From Closterium sp. Naga37s-1 (lineage: Eukaryota; Streptophyta; Zygnematophyceae; Desmidiales; Closteriaceae), in NCBI GenBank assembly GCA_947471745.1, contig CANJKZ010001146.1, positions 1,986,001-2,050,000 on the forward strand: a stretch of 64,000 nt of DNA. Direction: 5' to 3'. Made by a program: the position numbers and the translations under genes. Under the pieces are notes generated by a model, which was not told the origin of the DNA, searched no databases, and saw only the letters and a list, made by a program, of their open reading frames with translations. How positions within the stretch are numbered: position 1 is the stretch's first letter; every line of letters begins with the position of its first letter. This document shows, in pieces, positions 1 through 9,627 of this stretch.

Positions 1-599
1 GGCCGCGGTTCAGCTAGAGGGCAGGGCAGGGGCGGCGGCGATAGCGGCGGCGGCTGTCACATCGGCTGCTGCAGACTCGGCGGCGGCAGCAGGGACGACA
101 GCTGCTGCAGGTCACGCCCCGGCAGCTGCTGCAGTTGGGAGGCCGCAGGTGAGGAAGGGGCAGGGCGGGCCCGCAACGAAGGGGGCGGGGCCGCGCCGAA
201 AGGGGCGGGGCCGCGCCGAAGTGGCGGGGCCGCGACGAAGGGGCGGGGCCGCGCCGAAGTGGCGGGGCCGCGACGAAGTGACGGGGCCGCGCCGAAGTGG
301 CGGGGCCGCGCCGAGTGACGGGGCCGCGACTGCGACGGGGCCGCGACTAGCGACGGGGCGGGGCCGCGAAGGGGCCGCGAAAGGGTCGCTAAGGGGGCCG
401 CGAAGGGGCCGCGAAGGGGCCGTGAAGGGGCCGCGACGGGGTCGCTAAGGGGCCGCGAAGGGGCCGTCAGGTGCAGGGCGGGCCGCTAAGGGGCCGCGAA
501 AGGGTAGGGCAGGGCAAAGCGCGAAGCGCGCTTCGGGCAGTTTAGGAAAAAAAAATATATATGGTGGGCCCTAGGAAGAAACGGTCCTGCTAGGGAACC

Positions 600-611
600 C
601 GCTCTATACCA
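600..611 (-). promoter_or_regulatory. Copia C primer-binding site (inner copy)
   Basis: On the minus strand the LTR end is followed at once by TGGTATAGAGCG. This is close to TGGTATCAGAGC, the initiator tRNA-Met site used by plant copia elements to prime minus-strand DNA synthesis. Confidence 0.7.
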
Positions 612-735
612 TGTGAAGAAGGAGGAATGAATTGAACTAGAAACTGTTGGGTACAAATGTGAAACCCTAGAATCCTGTACCCCTTAGTGTCTACTCCACT
701 ATAGCCTACAAAGGCTAAGTCATATATATCTGACA
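612..735 (-). repeat. Copia C 5' LTR (inner copy)
   Basis: A 124-bp LTR on the minus strand that starts TGTCAGATA and ends TTCACA, directly followed by the primer-binding site. It holds an AAACCCTA telo-box-like motif near 662-670. The flanking DNA on the right is satellite. It is short, like the LTRs of copia D (131-132 bp). Confidence 0.75.
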
Positions 736-1349
736 CATGTGTAGAGAAAATGGTGCATCGGCCAGTCTGGCCGGCATGCGCACTTATAGTGCAAGTGGGG
801 CCAAGGAGAACAGAAACGCTCATTTCTCACAAAGTAAAGGGAATCTAGCGGTCTCACTCGATCAAAAGGTGAGAAATATATAAATCTAATGAACTAATAA
901 GATTCGAAAGGTATCTAACGCACATGTATAGGGAAAATGGTGCATTGGCCAGGCCGGCCAGTATGAGAACTTAGAGTGCCAGGGAGAACGGAAGCGCTCA
1001 GATCTCGCAACGTACACGGAATCTAGTGGTCTCCCTCAAATAGAAGGTAGTAAAATTTATTAATCTAGTGAACGTAAGGATTTGAAAGGTAACTAACGCA
1101 CATGTATAGAGAAAATGGTGCATCGGCCAGTCTGGCCGGCATTTCGCACTTATAGTGCAAGTGGGGCCAGGGAGAACGGAAGCGCTCATTTCTCACAAAG
1201 TAAAGGGAATCTAGCGGTCTCACTCGATCAAAAGGTGGGAAATATATAAATCTAGTGAACTAATAAGGTTCGAAAGGTATATAACGCACATGTATAGGGA
1301 AAATGGTGCATTGGCCAGGCCGGTCAGTATGGGAACTTAGAGTGCAAAT
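736..1349 (-). repeat. ~185-bp satellite, reverse orientation (inner block)
   Basis: About three and a half monomers of the main satellite, reading in the opposite direction to the 11-45 kb field. Both monomer types are present: type I with the CGGCCAGACTGGCCG dyad and type II without it. The gypsy element at 1355 is inserted in it; the last five bases, GCCAG (1350-1354), would be the target-site duplicate. Confidence 0.9.
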
Positions 1350-1354
1350 GCCAG

Positions 1355-1724
1355 TGTGAGGATCTAGGATCGAGCTCAGAAAAGAGAATTGTAATTGAAT
1401 GATTCACCTGGGTACAACACGAGGCTATATATAGGCTCGACACAAGGCCAGTTACCCAGGTGTTACGCGAATGTTCTGAGGGGCGTGAAGCGTCCGGAAC
1501 AGAACCTTCCCGAACTCAGTAGAAAGCAATTCGGTGGAAACCGAATAGGCTTGAGTTCGGTACACGCAACCTGGTTCGGTGCTATAACTATAATAAAATA
1601 TAGGAATGCACCTAACCTAGGAAATCAAGCATATCTATGCATGATGAACAAAACCCAAGCTAGATATAGCGTAATAAAGGCTAGGCAAGCTAGCAAAGCC
1701 AGCATAAGCCGTCGTACTCTCACA
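1355..1724 (-). repeat. Gypsy 3' LTR (inner copy)
   Basis: A 370-bp LTR bounded by TGTGAG and CTCACA, a perfect 6-bp terminal inverted repeat. A C-rich stretch just to the right reads as the polypurine tract on the minus strand. The left flank GCCAG lies in satellite. The LTR contains a TATA-like CTATATATAG. Confidence 0.8.
1425..1434 (-). promoter_or_regulatory. TATA-like box in gypsy LTR
   Basis: CTATATATAG inside the 3' LTR, about 70 bp from its end. This position suits the U3/R boundary of an LTR promoter. The motif is palindromic; the strand is taken from the element. The second gypsy copy has it at 61813-61822. Confidence 0.5.
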
Positions 1725-1734
1725 CGTCCCCCCC

Positions 1735-3050
1735 TCAAAGCTGGGTGGCGTGAGAAACACCCTGCTTGACAAGATAGTCCTTGAGAGCACGACGTGCGTT
1801 GCCCATATCAGCTTCTGCAACCCAATTGTCCTCAGTGGGGTCGTATCCCTTCCAGCGGATCAGGAACTCGAGGGTCTTGCCGCCGCGGCGCCGATGAGTG
1901 AGAACGCGCTCGATCGCGTACTCCGGTTCATCCTGTATGAGAACAGGTGGTGGTGGCGGTAGCTGCCGTCCCTGGAACTGTTGGTTGGGGCCCTTGTAGG
2001 GCTTCAGTAGCTGAACATGGAAAGCATTGTGAAGCTTCCACGTAGTAGGTAAGCGCAAGCGGAATGTAACTGGTGTCACCTGTGCCTCAACGAGAAAAGG
2101 ACCACAGAAGCGAGGCCGGAGTTTGGATGGAAGGTGAGACAGGTTCAAGTTGCGCGTGTCAAGAAGCACCTGATCTCCGACTGCTACTGAGTGATCTCGT
2201 CGCTGACGATCGGCATACTGCTTCTGGGAGGTCTGCATCGTGGTGAGGCGTCGCTGAGTCTTCTCCCATAGCTGCTGCATGGTGGTGACGAAGTCATGTG
2301 CGGCTTGGACGTGTGCCGGTCGTAACACAGGAAGAAAGGAGTTTCCCCTGTGGCCGCATGTGACGCGTTGTTGTAAGCGAACTCTAGGGTCGGTAACTGT
2401 GTGTCCCAGTGGCTGACGTCGTCTTTGCAAGCTGTGCGCAGTAACTGTTCAACCACTTGATTGAGTCGCTCTGTCTGTCCGTCAGTCTGTGGGTGGTATG
2501 CTGAAGACATTGCAAGCTTTGTCCCCAACAGTCCCATGAGCTCCTTCCAGAACTTACTCGTGAATTTGGGGTCTCTGTCTGAGATGAGTGTAGCGGGGAT
2601 GCCGTGGATGGTGATGATGCGATCGAAGAAGAGGCGAGCAGTTGCTTCAGCTGTACCTGTGGCGTTGGTCGGTATGAAGTGACCCATTTTGGAGAACTTA
2701 TCGATCACTACGAGGATGGAATCATGTCCCCGTGAGGTCGAAGGAAGTCCTGTGATGAAGTCGAGGCTAACGACCTGCCATGGCTGCTCCGGTACGGGTA
2801 GAGGCTGAAGTAACCCTGATTTTTTCTGCTTGCTGCTCTTCATCCGCTGGCACGTGTCGCACGAGGTGACAAACCGCTACACGTCTGCTGCCATCCCGGG
2901 CCAGTAATAATACTTTGCTATCCCTGCTAACGTTTTGTTGCTCCCGAAATGTCCCGCGTAAGGTACGTCGTGAAACTCCTCCAATAGGATCTGCCGTAGC
3001 GGGGCGTAATTCGGTACCCAAATCTTTCCTGAACCCTTCCTTACAGCTAA
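1735..3050 (-). pseudogene. Gypsy integrase and chromodomain region (inner copy)
   Basis: This part encodes the DNA-joining enzyme of the element. In protein order it has a zinc-binding HHCC segment ending CDTCQRMK, the integrase core with D in VSLDFITGLP and in LISDRDPKF, and YHPQTDGQTERLNQ near the catalytic E. A GPF-type segment (RFCGPFLVEAQV) follows, then a chromodomain with FLIRWKGYDPTEDNW. Chromodomains of this type read histone marks and steer integration. It is a fossil; the outer copy at 62.1-63.6 kb covers the same region. Confidence 0.85.
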
Positions 3051-3099
3051 GTCTTTCTCCTACTGTAACAACTTCTTAGTCTGTGCTGTAGCGATCTCT

Positions 3100-4500
3100 G
3101 CGTCCACGGAGTACCCATGTTGGAATAGACCCTTGAGCAGAGGGTTCATCCCGTCGAGCTGGATGCCTGCTACATGTCTGGGGCGGCTCAACGCGTCTGC
3201 CTTGTTGTGTAGCCCGGGCTTGTAGACGATGTCGTAGTGGAAGTGGGTCTCCAAGAAGTCCACCCACCGCACCTGTCGTTGTGAGAGCGTAGGCTGCGAC
3301 TTCAGGTACTTGAGACTGCAGTGGTCAGTGTAGACTGTAGTCTTGGCTCCCTTTAGGTAACACCTCAACGCCTTGAAGGCTACGACTATAGCTAAGGCTT
3401 CCTTGTCGTGGATGGGGTAGTTCAGTTCTGCTCCGTGTAGCTTCTTACTGAGGTAGGCGATGGGCTGCAAACCGCGTCCGTGATCCTGCATCAGTACTGC
3501 TCCGACTGCTTGGTCACTAGCGTCTGCTTCCACCACGTAGTCCTTGTCTGGATCCGGTAGGATGAGTACTGGGGCTGTGGTCAGTGCTGTCTGTAGCTGC
3601 TCCATGGCTTGCTGGTGAGGAGTATCCCATTTGTAGGGTGTATCCTTTTTCAGTAGGTCGGTCAGTGGCGCTGCTATCTTAGCGTACTGTGGCACGAACC
3701 TGTTGTAGTAGTTGGCGAAGCCTAGGAACTGCTGCAACTCCTTCACGTTCTCTGCTACTTTCCACTTCTTGACGGCTTCAATCTTCCGCGGGTCCACGTG
3801 TACGCCCTCGGCACTCACCATGTGCCCGAGAAACTGCACCTTCTTCAGGGCGAAGTCGCTCTTCGACAGCTTCACGTAAAACTTGTTCTTCCGCAGGATC
3901 TCGAACACCTTCCGTAGATGCTCCACGTGCTCCTTCATGTTCTTAGAGTAGATGAGGATATCGTCCAGGTACACCACCACGCATTCGTCCAACAGGGGCC
4001 GTAAGATGTGATTCATCTCCGCCTGGAACGTTGCTGGTGCGTTGCAGAGTCCGAACGGCATCACCAAGTATTCGTAGGAGCCGTATCTCGTACGGAACGC
4101 CGTCTTGTGGATTGAGTTGTCCGCCATCTTGATCTGCCAGTAACCCGACCGTAGGTCCAGCTTCGAAAAGACTGTTGCACCACGCAGTTGGTCCAGTAGG
4201 TCGTCTATGCGCGGTATGGGGTATTTGTTTTTTACTGTCTGTTTGTTCAGTGCGCGGTAGTCGATGCACATCCGTAAACTGCCGTCTGGCTTTGGAGTGA
4301 AGAGGACTGGTGCACCGTAGGGAGAGGTGGATGGGCGGATCAGTTGTCTGTCCAGTAGATACTCTATTTGTTTCTTCATATCTGTCAGTTCGGTCGGACT
4401 CAGTCGGTATGGTGCACGTGAGACGGGTTTCGCACCTGGTTCCTCCACGATCTCGTGCTCGTGGGTGCGTGCTGGAGGTACGCCTGCAGGTAGGTCGTCG
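3100..4500 (-). pseudogene. Gypsy reverse transcriptase and RNase H region
   Basis: About 470 residues carry Ty3-type reverse transcriptase: [37 protein letters not shown] and the catalytic YLDD in [13 protein letters not shown]. The connection and RNase H follow, with [20 protein letters not shown] and [10 protein letters not shown]. These are the family's invariant blocks in the usual order. It lies between the protease region on the right and integrase on the left. The outer gypsy copy ends, at the telomere, just inside the 3' edge of this region. Confidence 0.9.
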
Positions 4501-4699
4501 AGCATTATATCCTTGTACTGCTACAAAACCTCCTTCACTGCTGCAGGTAGCTCCGTACTCTGCTTCTCCTCCTCTGCTGCTGCCATAACCAGTGCTAAGT
4601 AACCCGTGTTGCTCTCGTTCACCGTCCGTTCGAACCGTGCCAGTGTCGTTTCAGGAACGCTCCCTGTATCCGTCCAGCTTCGCAGCTCCACTCGTTTCC

Positions 4700-5200
4700 C
4701 GTTGTTGTAGATGCGCACCTTCCTGTTGACCCAGTCAAACTCGGGGTTGAACCGCTTCAGGAAATCTCGCCCCAAGATGAAATCTAAACCCTTGATGTTC
4801 GTGATTGGCAACGTCGGCTTCCACCTCAGCGCCCCTATGTGCAGCTGCAGTGATGCTTCGCCGTGGATGGGAAGTTTCGTACCGTCCACCATCGTTGCCG
4901 TGAACTTGGTCTCCTCTGAAGATTCTCCAATTTTCTCCAACGTCCCGCGATCGCACACCGAGTGAGACGCACCGCTGTCCACCAGTGCCTGGAGGCGTCG
5001 CCCATTGCAGATCACCTCGAGTAGTAGTGGTTGTTGCTGCTCCGAGTAACCGTAGATGGTCTCGCTTATAGGATCGTAGGGTACGTCGAATAGATCATCC
5101 CTAGGTCCTGCGTTCGAAGCTGCTGACTCGATATCAGTTTCCAACTGAGTAGGGTTAGAAGGATTTATCCGAGGCCGATTCAGCTTCGTCTTGGCCTGGA
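4700..5200 (-). pseudogene. Gypsy aspartic protease region
   Basis: A retropepsin-like segment with the active-site triad in ALVDSGASHSVCD (near 4960-4990) and a downstream ILGRDFLKRF motif, as in chromovirus proteases. It cuts the Gag-Pol polyprotein. Sequence further right (5200-5380) is plausibly the end of gag but carries no recognisable capsid or zinc-knuckle motif. Confidence 0.75.
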
Positions 5201-5355
5201 ACCTTCCCATAAGCCTTTGCAGCTGTGTAGGCTTCTCCTGTGGGCAATGGGGAGCCTTTACACTATGCTGCGGGGAGAGAATATTAACTCCTTGGAACGC
5301 ACGGCCCTTTTCAACGCTCCGGAGTGGTTTGCCCAACTTCTCAGGTACCTGAATA

Positions 5356-6252
5356 ATGTATAGTGGATATTTCCAAAGGAGTCTCATCATGCCAACTTTC
5401 CTCATCATCCCATCTCTCCGCTCTGTTTCCGCTGTCACCAATATGCGCAGTGATGATGACTGGAAGACATCCTTGTCGTATCTGGAGTCGCTCATGCTAG
5501 CCCAGCTGCAGTCTTCTCTCTCCACTCCTCTCAACGAAGCTGACGCAGGGGCAGGGGCAGGGGCAGGGGCAGGGGTAGAAGAAAGGGAAGGGGGGGCAGG
5601 AGCATGGGCAGGGGGAGAAGAAAGGGAAGGGGGGGAAAGATGGGGAGGTCAAGAGGGAGAGACAGAGTATGGCGATGAAGGGGCAGGAGTAGGGGGAGGA
5701 GGAGGGGGAGGAGGGGGAGGGGGAGGAGGGGGAGGAGGAGTGGGAGGGGGTGGAGTGGCAGGAGGTGCAGAGGGAGAAGCGGATGGAGGGGAAGGAAGGA
5801 TAGAAAGAGGAGAAGAGGGAGGGGCAGGAGGGGGAGGAAGGGAAGGGGCCGTGAGAGAAGTTATCATTCGTGCATTTACAGATAAACATGGGCGGGTGTG
5901 GGAGGCGTACTTCTCGCCTCACACAGGGGCGAATGCTCGCCACGATCGTAAGGAATTGGTTCCAGGCGTGCAACGGCGAGTAGGGCGAATCCTTAATGGG
6001 GTGTACGGGTGTGCAAAGTCGAAGGGGAAGTTGAAGGTTAGGATTGAGCCTGACAAAGGAAGCGAAGTGGCGAGACTGTCTGCAGATGACAGAGATGACG
6101 TCGGCCTTTACGATGAGGTGCGTGAGGCTGGCAGAGCGTCCGAATATGGACACGTCCTTTCCGGGCACAAGCTGCCAGTGTATCACAAGTTCATCAACCC
6201 CCAGGAGTTTGAGGAAGCTGCGAACATGCCCATACTTGAAGGACAGCCTTGA
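5356..6252 (+). CDS. Possible host coding segment, unrecognised
   Basis: An open frame of 298 codons. Its first ~60 codons overlap the fading end of the gypsy element and the next ~100 are a Gly/Glu/Ala-rich simple-sequence tract. The last ~130 codons (about 5860-6252) look like ordinary protein: charged, mixed composition, including VREVIIRAFTDKHGRVWEAY and FINPQEFEEAANMP. I recognise no family. The start codon is uncertain and the real gene may begin in the 5860 area or be spliced. A proline-rich opposite-strand frame also runs through here, but its composition is explained by the GA-rich repeats. If a host gene exists in this window, this is the best candidate. Confidence 0.3.
   Translation: MYSGYFQRSLIMPTFLIIPSLRSVSAVTNMRSDDDWKTSLSYLESLMLAQLQSSLSTPLNEADAGAGAGAGAGVEEREGGAGAWAGGEEREGGERWGGQEGETEYGDEGAGVGGGGGGGGGGGGGGGGVGGGGVAGGAEGEADGGEGRIERGEEGGAGGGGREGAVREVIIRAFTDKHGRVWEAYFSPHTGANARHDRKELVPGVQRRVGRILNGVYGCAKSKGKLKVRIEPDKGSEVARLSADDRDDVGLYDEVREAGRASEYGHVLSGHKLPVYHKFINPQEFEEAANMPILEGQP
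5540..5860 (+). repeat. GA/GGGGCA-rich simple sequence
   Basis: Purine-rich low-complexity DNA: GGGGCA units at about 5547-5575, then GGGGGAGGA-like units around 5690-5760 and mixed GA-rich sequence to 5860. It has G-quadruplex potential on the plus strand. It encodes Gly/Glu repeats on one strand and Pro/Ser repeats on the other. Confidence 0.8.
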
Positions 6253-6310
6253 AAGCCATGGTTGAATCACTGGCACGACGAAAAGTGAGAGAGGGAGCCC
6301 AGAGCGGGTA

Positions 6311-7062
6311 GTGGCAGGGGTGGTGTGGAAAGTGGCATGGGTGCTGGACAATGGGTGGGTTGAGAGCGGTGCTGAGGGGCCACAAGAGGATGGAAAGGGG
6401 AATGACAGGGAGGCAACGGAAGCAGGGGAAAGGAGGAGTGGGCAGAGTGTGGAGAGGGAGGAGAAGGAGCGAGGGGGGGAGCAGGGCGAGGGAAAGGGTA
6501 GATGGTCGCACATGCCAGATCGAGAGTGGGCAGGGGAGGGGGCGCCTGCCGTGTCACCATTCGCTGCAGAGGAGCCGTTCAAAGCGGACCGTGCATCACA
6601 GGGGAAGGAGGGGACAGTGAGGGGGAGGGGAAGCAGCAGCAGCAGCAGCAGCAGCAGAAGGGGTTGATGGGCATGCTGTGGCGCAGTGGTAGTGGCAGCA
6701 GGGGCAGGGCCAAGGTGGGCGCGGGGTTGGCTGGGAAAGGAGCTGGCGTGGGCATGGGCATGGGTATCCCACGGTCGCTCAGTGACTCCCGCCGATCCAC
6801 CAGAGTGGCACCCCTGACGCCCACTGCTGCTGACGATTCTGCTACCAGGGGCAGTGGTGGTCACGCTCACGGCGGCAGTTATGATGGTGGCAGCAACAAT
6901 GGTGGTGGTGGGGTGGGCCGAGCAAGGAGCGTGTGGGGGCCAGCGGGGCCGGGGGAGAGGCGCGAAGGGTGGGAGGCGCAGGGGGAGGGGTGGGGGAGGG
7001 GCGTGCAACAGGGAGAGGTGGGGAGTGGGGGAAGCAAGAGGGGTTGGGGCTGGGCACTCTGA
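6311..7062 (+). CDS. Possible low-complexity host coding region
   Basis: Two overlapping plus-strand open frames (6311-6667 and 6502-7062) include a CAG/AGC run (about 6631-6657) read as poly-Gln or poly-Ser. They are followed by a Gly/Arg/Ser-rich segment with SLSDSRRSTRVAPLTPTAAD. Such sequence is common in disordered regulatory proteins of green algae and plants, but no domain is recognised. It may belong with the segment ending at 6252 as exons of one gene; splice sites cannot be fixed by eye. Composition alone could produce these frames, so confidence is low. Confidence 0.2.
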
Positions 7063-7960
7063 GACGACTCATGTCCCGTGGGTAGGCGCAGATGAGGTGG
7101 TGAGGGAGGGGGTTAGCAGAGTTAGAGTGTGGTCGCATGCTGTTGCTATCACGCTCGTGCTGTGCAGTGCACCACACGCTGGCTGAGGGTCTTCACAACA
7201 ATAGGAAAGAACAATAAGGCATTTTCTCGTTACATTCTGCACAAAAGGGCAACAGTGTCATGGTACTAGAATGTTGCTAATGCAATCCTTCCTATCCTAG
7301 CGCTGTTTGTCACATGCAAGATTGTTGCTTACCCTAGCAGTTCCCTACTAAAACCATATGCGAGTGTCAGCACAGCATTTATCAAATCGCCCTAGGTGTC
7401 TTAACACATGGCTACGAGCTAAAACTGTTAATATAGGGCACACTGCCAGTCTTCTACGCTCCTTGGAAAGCCCTTGGCTGCAGTGGAAGGGAAGGAAGGA
7501 GCAACCCACGCTCCACAGGACAGCCCCTCACCACGCCATGCCATGGTGCCAGCCTGGGGAGTGTCCACAGCACCCACGCGCCTCACCATGCCATGCCGTA
7601 GTGTGCCTGTGTTGGAGCTCCGCAGTGTAGTGTGCCAAGGCCTGGAGTGAATCACCCTCACCTCAGGGCCCTCTTTGCCCCTTCACCCCCAGCCGTGCGC
7701 ATCACCTCACTGCCCCTCCTTGCCCGCATCGCCCCCATTGCAAGCATCGCCGTCCGTGCCTGACTGCTTGCGCGAGTCAAGGAAGAGAGTGACGGGGCCG
7801 CTGCTGGCTATGTGCACCTGCAGTCAATGCAGGGGCAGAAGGTGTGAGGAGGGCAGGACGCATGGGGAGGGGAGGCGTGGTGGCAGGAATGGGGTGACGG
7901 TGAGATGAGGCATCCCCAGGGAGGCTGACAGGCTGGCATTTGACATGCGTCCATGACAGC
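7063..7960. other. Unassigned region between low-complexity blocks
   Basis: A stretch with no recognisable gene. 7190-7440 is more AT-rich and ordinary in composition. 7490-7910 is CA/GC-rich with CACCATGCCATGC-like partial repeats. No LTR, satellite or RNA gene was seen in it. It could be intron or untranslated sequence of a neighbouring host gene. Confidence 0.4.
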
Positions 7961-7974
7961 ACACGAACAATTGA

Positions 7975-8234
7975 ACCACACCAAACCACCCCCTGCCAAA
8001 CCACACCACACCACGCTCATCCTGGAACCCTCCCACACATCCCTGACCCCTCCTTCCCACCCTTTATATCCTTACCAAACACCACCCCCCACCACCCCTC
8101 CCCAAACACCACCCCCCACACCCCTCACCAAGCACCCTCCCTACCACCACCCCTCACCAAGCACCCTCCCCACCACCACACCTCACCAAGAACCCTCCCC
8201 ACCACCACCCCTCACCAAGAACCCTCCCCACCAC
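7975..8234 (+). repeat. CACC-rich minisatellite, left part
   Basis: Tandem CCACCACCCCTCACCAAGCACCCTCC-like units of about 27 bp, clearest at 8080-8234. The same array resumes at 9215, so the LTR between was inserted into it. Confidence 0.8.
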
Positions 8235-9214
8235 TGTCAACGGGAGTTGTGTGTTGGCCCCGTCCTCGCTTGGGCGGAGCCGACCTCGTAGTCGGGTGTG
8301 CGGGGAGCGCAGCCGGCCAGCTGCAGTGGGCGACGCCGACTTAGGCACCAAGCCACTGCAACGCCGCCGACGACTGGGAGCCGACGGCCGACTTGACCTG
8401 GTGGTCGACGAGGGGTGGGGCGCCGACTTTGGTAGGCACCGACGTCGACCCTGGAAAGGGCGCCCTGCTAGGCGCCGGCGCCGAGCAGTCAGGACTCCGA
8501 GCAGCAGGGAGCCGAGCTGTTGGGCGCCAAGCTGGAGGGCGCCGGGTTTAGGAGGTCGGCCTGGCGAGGCCGGCCTGGGAGGCGCCGACTTTGGGGTACG
8601 CCGGCCTTGCGTAGCCGGCGACCGACGAGCCGGGTCGACCGGGCGTAGTTGCCTGGTCGACCAAGTTACCTGGGCGACGTGTGCGATGGTCGCCGGGGGT
8701 GTTTTCTGCGAGGCCGACCTCGGAGGTGGTATCCCGAGGTCGACGTGGCTGGTGGGCGCAGTCGCTGGCGTGGCGTCTGCGCTGTGTACGTGACGGGGCT
8801 TGGCACGCCAACCAGCCGTGCGCACCTGCAAAGCAGGTGCAACGCTGAAAAGCGAGTGCAACGCTGTGCAGCCGCCTTGCTGCAGCGTTGGCACGCCGTG
8901 GACTTGCAACGTTGGCGCGCCGCTTCTCTGCGGCGCTGGAGGGGTGCGAGCAGTGCAGCGCTGGAACGCGGTCGACCGTGCTGCACTGGAGGTCGACCTG
9001 CATGCTTGCTAGCTCTGATGTAGTCTCTCTTACCAATGTTGTTGCTATCATTCTGAACCTTTGTTGTCAATCTTTGCTAGTGGAACTCTTGCAAAATCTC
9101 CCCGTGAATGTGCAAGCAGTGAACACACAAGCAAACGACTAAGGAACGCAGAGATCACCCTCACAACCGTGCCTTGCCCGTAGTCAAGCTCCCGTTGTTC
9201 TAGTTATCTCCGCA
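8235..9214 (+). mobile_element. Solo LTR of copia family A
   Basis: A 980-bp sequence that begins TGTCAACGGGAG and ends ATCTCCGCA, homologous end to end with the 5' LTR of copia A at 14681-15688. Five bases on the left (ACCAC, 8230-8234) nearly match five on the right (ACTAC, 9215-9219), as a target-site duplication should. CACC minisatellite flanks both sides. No internal element sequence is present, so it is a solo LTR left by LTR-LTR recombination. It contains the conserved hairpin at 8822-8840 and many GTCGACC motifs. Confidence 0.85.
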
Positions 9215-9320
9215 ACTACCACCCCTCACCAAGCACCCTCCCCACCACCACCCCTCACCAAGCACCCTCCCCACCACCACCCCACACCACCCCCCACCAC
9301 CCTACCACCCCTCACCAAAC
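9215..9320 (+). repeat. CACC-rich minisatellite, right part
   Basis: Continuation of the ~27-bp CACCACCCCTCACCAAGCACCCTCC array interrupted by the solo LTR. Confidence 0.75.
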
Positions 9321-9329
9321 TCCCCCCCA

Positions 9330-9605
9330 GCACCCACTGACCTCCATCATAGTGTCAAAGATGCCGTATGCGGTGGATGGGCGGGCAGTGCAGAGGCGCG
9401 CACAGGGCAAGGAGGCACGAGGCACGAGGCACACACATACACAGAGGAAGGGTGAGCATGCAGGCATTGCACGGGAGAGAGGGGGTTGGAAGGGAGAGTG
9501 CAGGGAGAAAGCGAGCTTATGGGTTGGAACACAGTGGCACGACTTCCTGCCTGTGTGTGCGGGATTCATTCCCCCCCCCCAGCCTGCTCCCATGCTGCAC
9601 CTCAC
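9330..9605 (-). other. Possible host exon, minus strand
   Basis: On the minus strand a short segment reads TAYGIFDTMMEV and then GAG|GTCAGT, a fair splice-donor match, near 9345-9400. The opposite strand is also open. No family is recognised. It is recorded because it lies in the only non-repeat island of the window; it could easily be chance. Confidence 0.15.
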
Positions 9606-9627
9606 TCACTCTTGACGAGGGTGAAGG

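Larger units (their letters stand above)
1..735 (-). mobile_element. Ty1/copia family C fossil, 5' end only (inner copy)
   Basis: This is the 5' end of a minus-strand copia element whose body would lie left of the window. Reading leftward it has a 5' LTR (612-735), a primer-binding site (600-611) and a GC-rich leader built of short GGGGCCGCGAAG-like units (1-590). The same arrangement recurs at 60356-61123, where the gag start lies beyond the leader, so the identity comes from that copy. The LTR edge abuts reverse-oriented satellite. It is a fragment here only because the window cuts it. Family assignment is confident by comparison with the second copy. Confidence 0.8.
1355..5380 (-). mobile_element. 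Ty3/gypsy chromovirus fossil, inner copy, 5'-truncated
   Basis: A minus-strand Ty3/gypsy element. In element order from the right it has a retropepsin region (~4.7-5.2 kb), reverse transcriptase and RNase H (~3.1-4.5 kb), integrase with HHCC finger and core (~2.2-3.0 kb), a chromodomain (~1.75-1.95 kb), a purine tract and the 3' LTR (1355-1724). The order PR-RT-RH-INT defines gypsy, and the integrase C-terminal chromodomain defines a chromovirus, a group known to favour heterochromatin. No 5' LTR, primer site or clear gag was found, so the right boundary near 5380 is approximate. It is broken, with roughly four or five breaks besides the truncation. A second copy lies at 61743-63598. Confidence 0.9.

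Noticed and set aside
660-672. AAACCCTA in the copia C LTR (also near 24150 and in other LTRs) as interstitial telomere scars
   Set aside because: It is present in both LTR copies as native sequence and resembles the plant telo-box promoter motif; not at a junction.
5497-7008. Long minus-strand proline/serine-rich frame of about 500 codons
   Set aside because: Its composition is the complement of GA-rich simple sequence; no domain or motif, and the plus strand carries the more protein-like segment.
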